Assembly: GCA_938039765.1 (NCBI GenBank)
Contig: CALHTV010000083.1
Span: 1-5,582, forward strand
Direction of reading: 5' to 3'
DNA length: 5,582 nucleotides
From: an uncultured Dictyoglomus sp.
GTDB taxonomy: Bacteria; Dictyoglomota; Dictyoglomia; Dictyoglomales; Dictyoglomaceae
How positions within the stretch are numbered: position 1 is the stretch's first letter; the number at the start of each line of letters is the position of its first letter. This document shows, piece by piece, positions 1 through 5,582 of this stretch. The notes beneath the pieces were generated by a model. That model ran no database searches. It was not told the DNA's origin and saw nothing but the letters and a program-made list of their open reading frames with translations. The translations under genes and the position numbers were made by a program.

Positions 1-317
1 TAGATATACTTAAAAAAGTAACCGGAGAAATTATAGAACTTCCCGATACTCCAACTGTTGAAGAAAAAGCTGATGGTGGAAGAATAGGTTATCAAATGGG
101 TTCTCCTGAACCATCTCCTGAACCTGATGTAAAAACATTAAACGTAGAAGAGTTGAAATCTTTATTACCTCAAAACATTGGAGAGGATGTAATTAGTTTA
201 CTATCAACAAATACTGAAGCTTTGTTTGAATTTGCAAACATTGAAAATCAAGAACAATTAAGTAACTTTAATAAAAAATACGGAACTAACGCGGCGCTTC
301 CTAATCAAGAAGCTTAG
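1..317 (+). CDS. 3' end of a phage protein of unknown function with a DGGRIGY motif (5' partial)
   Basis: The frame is open from the window edge (first complete codon at base 3) to the TAG at 315-317, giving 104 visible residues. The only in-frame start codon in the window is the ATG at 96, preceded by just a weak AGG at 86-88. I prefer a gene that begins upstream because codons 72-92 in the same frame spell DGGRIGY, a short glycine-rich motif I recall recurring in proteins of marine phages. A start at 96 would cut this motif off. After it come a proline/glutamate run (SPEPSPEPD) and an acidic, probably helical C-terminal part with LNVEELKSLLPQ and NIENQEQLSNFNKKYG. I see no membrane segment and no catalytic motif. 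It lies directly before the giant virion-type gene, so it is probably a structural or virion-associated protein. No function can be assigned. The existence of the frame is near certain; the 5' extent is likely but not proven. Confidence 0.75.
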   Translation, partial: DILKKVTGEIIELPDTPTVEEKADGGRIGYQMGSPEPSPEPDVKTLNVEELKSLLPQNIGEDVISLLSTNTEALFEFANIENQEQLSNFNKKYGTNAALPNQEA

Positions 318-321
318 GAGG
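316..321 (+). promoter_or_regulatory. Strong Shine-Dalgarno site for the giant virion-type gene
   Basis: AGGAGG lies four bases before the ATG at 326, and its first two bases are also the last two bases of the upstream TAG stop codon. It is the best ribosome-binding site in the window and fixes the start of the 1442-residue protein. The overlap means a ribosome terminating on the upstream gene sits on the site, so expression of the two genes is probably coupled. Confidence 0.85.
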
Positions 322-325
322 TCTT

Positions 326-3300
326 ATGGCTGATGAGCAGAATTTCCTACAAAAAGCAATCGACGCAGTTACTCAAGAATACAAAAAATATATAGATTAC
401 AAAATAGAAAATGAAGAGGAACCTCTTATTGAAGATGGAAGAGGTTCATTTATACCTGGAGGTTCATTCATTGCTCCTTTTATTCCTGATCCAATTAAAA
501 GAGCAGTATATTCTAAAATTAAAGAAGAAGACACTAGTGAAAAATATATTGACTGGCTAGAATCTGAAGATGATAGTTATTGGGATGTTGCAAAAAAACT
601 ACCAGGACGAATTGATTTAGGAATTCAAAAAGGAACAACTGAACTAGGAGGTGCTTTAGCTAAACTACCAGCTAACGCAATAGATATTGTCACTGAAAAA
701 TTAGCTTTAGAATATGGAATAGGTGAAGCAACTACTTATACAGATGAAATATCACAAGCGATTCCGTATATTGATACAAGTTCTTCTGTTGCAGAAATAA
801 CTTCTTTATTAACACAATTTGGTATTCCAGGTGTTACTGGTTTTAAAATAGCAAATGGTCTTTATAAAGTAAAAAAATTAGACGACATAAAAGGAAAAGG
901 TGGTAAGCTTTTAGAGCTAGCAAAACGTGGTGCTGTATTTGGAGGCGTGGAAACAGTCGCAACGGGATTAGCAGTTGATCCTGAAAGACTTCCTAGTATT
1001 ACAGAATCATTAGGTATTATTAGTCCTTATGACAGTTCTTTAACTGGAGCAGATAAAGCAAAAGATGAATTAAAAAGAAGATTTGTATTTGGTGCAGAAG
1101 CAGGAGCAATTACAGCGGCGATTCCAGCTTTTCCTCAACTTGCAAAATATTTGTATGGTAAAACAGGACAACTTGGTGCTACAGGTTTTCAATACGGACA
1201 ATCTGCATTAGGTACAGTGGTTAACCCTTTATCAGATTTTTTAACTAGAAACTACAAAGTAGGAAATAAAACTTTTGGTATTCAAAAAGTTGCACAACAA
1301 TTAGGGCATTTAAAAGTACCTAAACTTCCTCCTTTTAAAAAATGGAGAAATTTTAGTACGGCATCAGGTAATAAAATTCAAAAAGCATTAGCTAGTATTG
1401 ATACTTATTTATTAGCTCCTTTTAGAGCGGAAGGAAAACTTGCTCCTATTACTTATAATTTATTAAGATCCAATGATTCAGCGATCACAGCGGAAATGAA
1501 ATTTTTTGAACAAAACTTAGATGAGATAGGAGTTCAAATAGATAAAATTGCTGCTAAATTTAAAGATGGGTATTTTAAAACTCAAGAATCAACAGCAATT
1601 ATTGCTAACATAGAAAGAGATATCCTTAGATTTTTAAAAGATGAGATACCATATAGTGCTTTAACAGAAGAAGTGAGAGCTCCTACAGTTGCTATGAAAA
1701 AGAAACTAACAGAATTGAATAAAAAATATGGAAACATTATTCTTGACGAAGATCTTGGTCAAGCTTTAATCAAGGATGCTTCTACTTATCTAAAACAACA
1801 GTACACCGCATTTAATAATGCTGCGTTTATTCCAGATGCAACATTATACGCAAGAGCAAAAGAGTCTGTTAAAAATTTAATACTTAAAAACCCAGGATTT
1901 GCAGAATCCAAAAGATTAGTATTAGAAGCATCAGGTGGTGCAAAAGCAACTGCTAAAGATCCTGCCTTTGTTAAGGCTTTAGATGAAGAAGCAGAAAAAT
2001 TAATGTCTGATATTTTATCAGCAGCAAGAGGTAATTTTTTTGGTAAAACATTAACTCCAGATGAAATCATAAACAGAATTGCAAGGACCCTAAAAATAAA
2101 TAAGCCAAATTTAATCTCTAATCGAGAAATACCAGAAGCTGTTCAAGAGATGTTAGGAAAATCAAATGATTTAAGATCTACTGTTTTAGATACCGCTATG
2201 CAAGCATCTAAAGCTAAATTTAATAAACGAGTAGGAGACGCCTTGTACAAAGATGGAATTGAACAAGGATGGTTATTTACATCAAGAGAGGAAGCTAGAA
2301 TTAAAGGAAATATCTTAGGAGGAGAAATAAGTAAACTTGCTAAAGACTACACTTCTTTAGCTAGTAAAGGAAAAATTTTTGATGAAGAAGTCTATGCCCC
2401 TAAACAAATAGCTCAACAGATAAGAGAAACTTTAAATGTAATGAATAGAGGAGGAGAAGATAATTTTTATAAAATTATGTTAGAGTCAGGATATAAACAG
2501 CTAATGGCTGCTAAAGGTGCTGGTCAATATGTGAAAACAATTTTGTCTCCTGTAACTCAAATACGTAATGTGACTTCAGGTCCTATGTTTATATTAAATT
2601 CAGGTCTTTTAGGAAGCAAAGCAAATATTAAAGATCACGTACGAATTATTATGGATGATATTTTTCCAAAAGGGACTGCAAGTCAAGAATATAAAGACTA
2701 CATTCAAGATGGTATTTATCACGGAGTGTTTGACGAAAATGTTGTAACTCAAGAAATGAAACTTATATTTGATTCAGCTAAAAGTAGAAAACTTTCAGTA
2801 GACGGATTTGTTCGGGCTATGACAGAAAGTAAACTTGGAGAAAAAGCAACAAAGCTATATCAAGCAGGTGATAACTTATGGAAATCATGGGCATGGAAAA
2901 GTTACCAAGATATCTTAACTGATGTTTTTAATTATAAAAAGGTAGTTAAAAATGGTAAAATAGTTGATCAATCAATTGATGTTAAAAAAGTTAAAAAATG
3001 GTTTAAAGATATTTTAGATGAAGACTTTGTAGAAAATAGTATAAGAACAGGGACAAAGAAATCACCTACGGAAATATTACAAGAAGCAGCTGCACGTTAT
3101 GTAACAGATGCAATTCCAACGTATAGTAAGGTAGGAACTTTTATAAAAGGAGTTAGAAAAATTCCAGTTATAGGTAACTTTATTGCCTTTCCCGCTGAAG
3201 TTATTAGAACCTCTGCAAGAAATTTAGTTTTAGGTGCAAAAGAATTAGCTAGTGATAGTGCAGTTCTTAGACAAAATGGTTTGCGAAGATTGTTTGGAAC

Positions 3301-4654
3301 TTATATGACTAACTATGGTTTATACGAAGGATTATCTGCAGGAGCTTCTGCTTTAACAGGTGTTAGTATGGAAAAGATAGAGGCATACAGAAGATCTTTT
3401 GCTCCATCTTATCAAAAAAACTCACAGTTACTGCCTTTTTCGGGAGACATAGAAGGAGATGGTAATTTTAAAATTTGGGATTTTTCTTTTTATAATCCTT
3501 ACAGTTACGGAACTTCTGGAGTCAGAGCTGTATTAAATTCATATGCAGATGGAAAACTTAATAAAGAAACAGCAGGTGAAATAGCTATGACTGCAATTTT
3601 TGGAAACTCTATCACAGGACAAAGAGGAGCTTTGTTTGAATACTTAAATCCTTATTTTGGAGAAGCTTTAGCTACGGAACGACTAGGTGATGTTATTTTA
3701 AGAGGAGGAGCTACTAGAGAAGGCAAAAGAATATTTGCAGGTACAGATAATCCTATGGAAAAAGTTGAAAGAGGAATTGAACATGTACTAGGAGCATATA
3801 CTCCAGGTGCGTTCACAAGTATCAAAAGAACTTATGACGGAGTTACTCAACAATTTAACGAATATGGTGGTGGTTATACTGCCGAAGATGAACTTAGAAA
3901 AGTTGTAACAGGTATCAGTGTAAGTAAATCAAACCCTTTAGCAAGTATGCCTTTTATTATAACTTCTTTTCAAAAAGATAACAAAGCTCTCTCAAGTAAA
4001 TATCAAAAAGATATGTTTAATGCAAAAATACCTGTTCAAGCTAGAGCTAATGCTTATAAAAAATATTTAATAGATACTTTTAGATCTCAGAAAAAATTAC
4101 GTACCGTGTACAGAGATGCTGAAATTTTAGGTGTGGATGAAAATGATCTCGATGACATTATAGTTGAACGTTTAGGTTCCAAAGGTGAGGATATCGTTCT
4201 AGGAACTATGAGACCCCCTAATATCGCTGAAGAAAGAGCCGAATCTTTAAAAACAACTTTAGAGAGAACCTCAGAGAATATATTTGGAACAGATTTAAAT
4301 GATATTGAGATTGATAAAATAGATAATGCCATGGAAGTAATGGAACAATTAAAAGATACTGCTGAAGATTTCGATTTAGATCTTCCTTTAGAGGAATTTA
4401 TACAGGAACTAAATGAAGTTTTAAGTGACGAAAAAGATGTTATCAGAGAAACTGATCAACCTATTTATAGAAAGCAATCAAGTAAACCTGATCTTGGACC
4501 AGGGATCACGGAAAATATTCAGCCTTCACAGCAAGTAGTGAATGTGGTAAATCCTTTGCAAGGATTGTTACCAACAGGTTTAAGTAGAACGGAGACAGCT
4601 TTACTTAGTCCATCAGAACAAGCAATGAGATTAAAACAAAGGGGTATAGGTTAA
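326..4654 (+). CDS. Giant phage internal virion / DNA-ejection type protein (large polyvalent protein class)
   Basis: This is a 1442-residue protein with no signal peptide, started at an ATG behind AGGAGG. Landmarks seen: a Gly/Phe/Pro repeat GSFIPGGSFIAPFIP (40-54); weakly hydrophobic Gly/Ala stretches such as 253-270; a charged, helix-rich middle (about 360-700); TILSPVTQIRN (738-748); LYQAGDNLWK (844-853); IPVIGNFIAFPAEVIR (946-961); YNPYSYG (1056-1062); RLGDVILRGGATREG (1119-1133); TPGAF (1159-1163); an acidic helical region (about 1274-1378); and a C-terminal peptide LSPSEQAMRLKQRG. From memory, the 738-961 landmarks resemble the conserved region of very large phage proteins carrying domains of the 'large polyvalent protein-associated' type (possibly LPD38). 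Such proteins are thought to be packaged in the particle and injected with the DNA, like the internal core proteins of podoviruses. I see no lysozyme, transglycosylase, protease or nuclease active-site signature. The coding sequence is intact and shares one base with the next gene. The virion role is inference; a tape-measure-like role is less likely because long uniform coiled coil is absent. Confidence 0.8.
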   Translation: MADEQNFLQKAIDAVTQEYKKYIDYKIENEEEPLIEDGRGSFIPGGSFIAPFIPDPIKRAVYSKIKEEDTSEKYIDWLESEDDSYWDVAKKLPGRIDLGIQKGTTELGGALAKLPANAIDIVTEKLALEYGIGEATTYTDEISQAIPYIDTSSSVAEITSLLTQFGIPGVTGFKIANGLYKVKKLDDIKGKGGKLLELAKRGAVFGGVETVATGLAVDPERLPSITESLGIISPYDSSLTGADKAKDELKRRFVFGAEAGAITAAIPAFPQLAKYLYGKTGQLGATGFQYGQSALGTVVNPLSDFLTRNYKVGNKTFGIQKVAQQLGHLKVPKLPPFKKWRNFSTASGNKIQKALASIDTYLLAPFRAEGKLAPITYNLLRSNDSAITAEMKFFEQNLDEIGVQIDKIAAKFKDGYFKTQESTAIIANIERDILRFLKDEIPYSALTEEVRAPTVAMKKKLTELNKKYGNIILDEDLGQALIKDASTYLKQQYTAFNNAAFIPDATLYARAKESVKNLILKNPGFAESKRLVLEASGGAKATAKDPAFVKALDEEAEKLMSDILSAARGNFFGKTLTPDEIINRIARTLKINKPNLISNREIPEAVQEMLGKSNDLRSTVLDTAMQASKAKFNKRVGDALYKDGIEQGWLFTSREEARIKGNILGGEISKLAKDYTSLASKGKIFDEEVYAPKQIAQQIRETLNVMNRGGEDNFYKIMLESGYKQLMAAKGAGQYVKTILSPVTQIRNVTSGPMFILNSGLLGSKANIKDHVRIIMDDIFPKGTASQEYKDYIQDGIYHGVFDENVVTQEMKLIFDSAKSRKLSVDGFVRAMTESKLGEKATKLYQAGDNLWKSWAWKSYQDILTDVFNYKKVVKNGKIVDQSIDVKKVKKWFKDILDEDFVENSIRTGTKKSPTEILQEAAARYVTDAIPTYSKVGTFIKGVRKIPVIGNFIAFPAEVIRTSARNLVLGAKELASDSAVLRQNGLRRLFGTYMTNYGLYEGLSAGASALTGVSMEKIEAYRRSFAPSYQKNSQLLPFSGDIEGDGNFKIWDFSFYNPYSYGTSGVRAVLNSYADGKLNKETAGEIAMTAIFGNSITGQRGALFEYLNPYFGEALATERLGDVILRGGATREGKRIFAGTDNPMEKVERGIEHVLGAYTPGAFTSIKRTYDGVTQQFNEYGGGYTAEDELRKVVTGISVSKSNPLASMPFIITSFQKDNKALSSKYQKDMFNAKIPVQARANAYKKYLIDTFRSQKKLRTVYRDAEILGVDENDLDDIIVERLGSKGEDIVLGTMRPPNIAEERAESLKTTLERTSENIFGTDLNDIEIDKIDNAMEVMEQLKDTAEDFDLDLPLEEFIQELNEVLSDEKDVIRETDQPIYRKQSSKPDLGPGITENIQPSQQVVNVVNPLQGLLPTGLSRTETALLSPSEQAMRLKQRGIG

Positions 4655-5181
4655 TGTTAAGTCCAAATCAATTGTATCAACTGTACTTACAGGCATATCA
4701 AAATCCTTCTTCTATGGATTATGGTATTCCTTCTATGGATTATGGTATTCCTTCTGTTGCTCCAATATCTAGTTTAGAATCAGAAGGTCAAGTTGACATG
4801 CAAAGTTTTGCTCCTACAACAAGAACAGGGAGCTTTAATGTATTTGGAGCACCTATATCTCAATATGCATCTAATTATATAAATAATCCAGCTAATATAC
4901 TGGGAACTGCTGCGAGTTTTGCATTAGGTCCCGTAGGTGGTTTCTTAGCTACTAGAGGAGCTATAGAAGCACAGCGAAGAGGATTTTTACCTGAAACGTT
5001 TACAGGAGGATCAAGTTACGATTCAGAAGGTATTGGAAGTTTTGCTCAAAGTATGGCAGAAGCGGAAAGCGTTGACGGTGGTTTTGATGATAGTGAAAAT
5101 GGAAGTGAAACAGGTTATGGTGGTCCAGATGATGATAGTGACTACGGTGGTGGTGTAACTGGCGGGAGTTTTGGTGAATAA
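4654..5181 (+). CDS. Lysine-free acidic phage protein with in-frame tandem repeat and Gly/Asp-rich tail, unknown function
   Basis: The ATG shares its A with the preceding TAA (TAATG), and AAGGGG at 4639-4644 is a plausible ribosome site nine bases away. The 175 residues form four parts. A Tyr/Gln-rich N-terminus (1-17) comes first. It is followed by two copies of SMDYGIP (20-33). A small-residue hydrophobic segment follows (81-99, including ILGTAASFALGPVGGFLA) and ends in a basic patch at R101, R108 and R109. The tail is disordered-looking and Gly/Asp-rich (141-175), with 12 Gly and 10 acidic residues. The whole protein has no Lys, His or Cys, only four Arg, and about 21 acidic residues, which is striking beside Lys-rich neighbours in an AT-rich genome. 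The hydrophobic segment is short and glycine-rich, so it may be membrane-active rather than a standard transmembrane helix. Its position between the giant virion-type protein and a lysis-like gene suggests a small virion or ejection protein, but this is inference; I do not recognise the family. Confidence 0.8.
   Translation: MLSPNQLYQLYLQAYQNPSSMDYGIPSMDYGIPSVAPISSLESEGQVDMQSFAPTTRTGSFNVFGAPISQYASNYINNPANILGTAASFALGPVGGFLATRGAIEAQRRGFLPETFTGGSSYDSEGIGSFAQSMAEAESVDGGFDDSENGSETGYGGPDDDSDYGGGVTGGSFGE
4709..4755 (+). repeat. 21-bp direct tandem repeat, about 2.2 copies, in frame
   Basis: The unit starting tctatggattatggtatt is present at 4711-4731 and again at 4732-4752 with no mismatch, and the periodicity of 21 extends from 4709 to 4755. 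The length is a multiple of three, so each copy adds exactly the heptapeptide SMDYGIP to the 175-residue protein (residues 20-26 and 27-33). Perfect identity, including third codon positions, points to a recent duplication or ongoing slippage. Confidence 0.95.
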
Positions 5182-5399
5182 TGGCTAACGGAAAAAGACC
5201 ACAAACAACTGGAGAACATATCATATCTTTATATGGTCATGTGACTGGTGTGAAAAAAGATGTGGACAATATTCGTTGTACCCAAAAACATATCCATGAA
5301 GATATAGATAAAATCCACGGAAAAGTAGATAAGTTATTATATATTTTAATCGGTGCATTAATTAGTGGAGTTGTTGCAATAATAGAGAGGTTTAATTAA
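5181..5399 (+). CDS. Small coiled-coil, single-membrane-helix protein, XhlA/holin-associated type
   Basis: This 72-residue protein starts at an ATG that overlaps the preceding TAA by one base; GGGAG at 5164-5168 is a distant ribosome site, so coupling is likely. Residues 14, 17, 21, 24, 28, 31, 38, 42, 45, 49 and 52 are all Ile, Leu or Val in strict 3-4 spacing; only Q35 breaks the a/d series, so residues 14-52 should form a parallel or oligomeric coiled coil. It runs straight into one membrane helix (about 52-68, LLYILIGALISGVVAII), followed by ERFN. This layout, a soluble helix then a C-terminal anchor rich in Ile/Gly, is that of XhlA-type haemolysin/holin-associated phage proteins, which sit in the cytoplasmic membrane and help lysis. 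Location after late structural genes agrees. A spanin, a true holin with one helix, or a membrane-bound ejection accessory are alternatives. There is no signal peptide or lipobox, so an Rz-type outer-membrane spanin partner is unlikely. A coiled-coil membrane protein is nearly certain; the lysis role is moderately supported. Confidence 0.75.
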   Translation: MANGKRPQTTGEHIISLYGHVTGVKKDVDNIRCTQKHIHEDIDKIHGKVDKLLYILIGALISGVVAIIERFN

Positions 5400-5402
5400 A
5401 TC

Positions 5403-5582
5403 ATGAGTAGCGACAGATTAAAAGAATACATGATTAAAGAAAATCAAGTAAAAGAAAAAATACTTAAAGAAAAAACTTTGCTTAAAAGTAGAAAAGAAGT
5501 AAATATTAACGGGAATGGGACTACCGGATATACCATCAAAGAAGGTCCACACAAAGGAAAAGTCTTAAGACATATTCAAATT
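5403..5582 (+). CDS. Lys/Glu-rich phage protein of unknown function (3' partial)
   Basis: The ATG at 5403 follows the previous stop by three bases. GAGAGG at 5385-5390, inside the preceding gene, is the only ribosome-site candidate, with a rather long 12-base spacing. Sixty residues are visible and the frame is open at the window end. Residues 1-32 are strongly charged and likely helical (SSDRLKEYMIKENQVKEKI and onward, with eight Lys). Residues 33-45 are a polar turn-rich link (NINGNGTTG). Residues 43-60 look like the start of a beta-rich fold (GYTIKEGPHKGKVLRHIQ). There is no signal peptide or membrane helix, and I recognise no catalytic motif. Position next to the lysis-like gene would allow a packaging, lysis or virion function, but nothing visible selects among these. 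Despite the partial view, the codon pattern and tight spacing make it very probably a real gene. Confidence 0.7.
   Translation, partial: MSSDRLKEYMIKENQVKEKILKEKTLLKSRKEVNINGNGTTGYTIKEGPHKGKVLRHIQI

Noticed and set aside
96..317. A complete 73-residue gene starting at the ATG at 96
   Set aside because: The frame is open upstream to the window edge and contains a DGGRIGY motif before this ATG, with only a weak AGG as ribosome site. A 5'-partial gene is the better reading, although a start at 96 cannot be fully excluded.
1786..2070. Opposite-strand frame of 94 codons
   Set aside because: It lies inside the giant gene, with no ribosome site pattern or independent support; it is a shadow frame.
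4087..4332. Opposite-strand frame of 81 codons
   Set aside because: It lies inside the acidic C-terminal region of the giant gene. Its Ser/Ile-rich composition is what the reverse complement of acidic helical coding gives.
326..4654. Embedded lytic transglycosylase, protease or nuclease domain in the giant protein
   Set aside because: Reading the full translation I found no convincing catalytic signature for any of these. A divergent domain cannot be ruled out by eye.
5000..5224. Opposite-strand frame coding a His-rich 74-residue peptide
   Set aside because: It is the reverse complement of the Gly/Asp-rich repeat codons of the 175-residue gene. The His run comes from GAT/GGT repeats read backwards, and the frame lies wholly opposite well-supported genes.
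5391..5402. Transcription terminator between the membrane protein and the last gene
   Set aside because: The short AT-rich junction has no GC-rich inverted repeat and no T-tract; the genes are simply packed together.
1..5582. Defence island, toxin-antitoxin pair, CRISPR array, retroelement or tRNA
   Set aside because: No repeat-spacer structure, reverse transcriptase motif, tRNA cloverleaf or typical toxin/antitoxin gene was found. All space is filled by phage late-type genes.

Overview
This window is almost entirely coding, all on the + strand, with a low G+C content by eye. Five tightly packed reading frames follow one another with 1-nt overlaps or gaps under 10 nt. There is no recognisable host housekeeping gene, tRNA, CRISPR array, insertion sequence or terminator. 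The layout, the very large multidomain structural-type protein, and peptide signatures such as DGGRIGY and the TxLSPVTQIRN / LYQAGDNLWK / PVIGNFIAFPAEVIR series all point to the late (virion and lysis) region of a tailed bacteriophage. The low G+C and these signatures resemble phages of marine bacteria such as SAR11-type hosts. That host assignment is inference from remembered family resemblance, not from a search.

Region by region: bases 1-317 hold the 3' end of a gene that begins upstream of the window and carries a DGGRIGY motif. Its TAG stop overlaps a strong AGGAGG ribosome-binding site for the next gene. Bases 326-4654 encode a 1442-residue protein, which I read as a giant internal virion / DNA-ejection type protein of the 'large polyvalent protein' class. 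Bases 4654-5181 encode a lysine-free, acidic 175-residue protein with a 21-bp in-frame tandem repeat near its start and a Gly/Asp-rich tail. Bases 5181-5399 encode a 72-residue protein made of a near-perfect heptad coiled coil followed by one C-terminal membrane helix, similar in layout to XhlA-type holin-associated proteins. From 5403 a Lys/Glu-rich gene runs off the window end.

How they may work together: the genes look like one late transcription unit with translational coupling (two TAATG stop/start overlaps). The large protein, and perhaps the small acidic protein encoded next to it, would be packaged in or attached to the particle and act in genome delivery. The small coiled-coil membrane protein would act at the host membrane in lysis, or alternatively in ejection. 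No defence, toxin-antitoxin or mobile-element system is visible. The unusual items are the composition and repeats of the 175-residue protein, the regular heptad register of the 72-residue protein, and the large uncharacterised protein itself.
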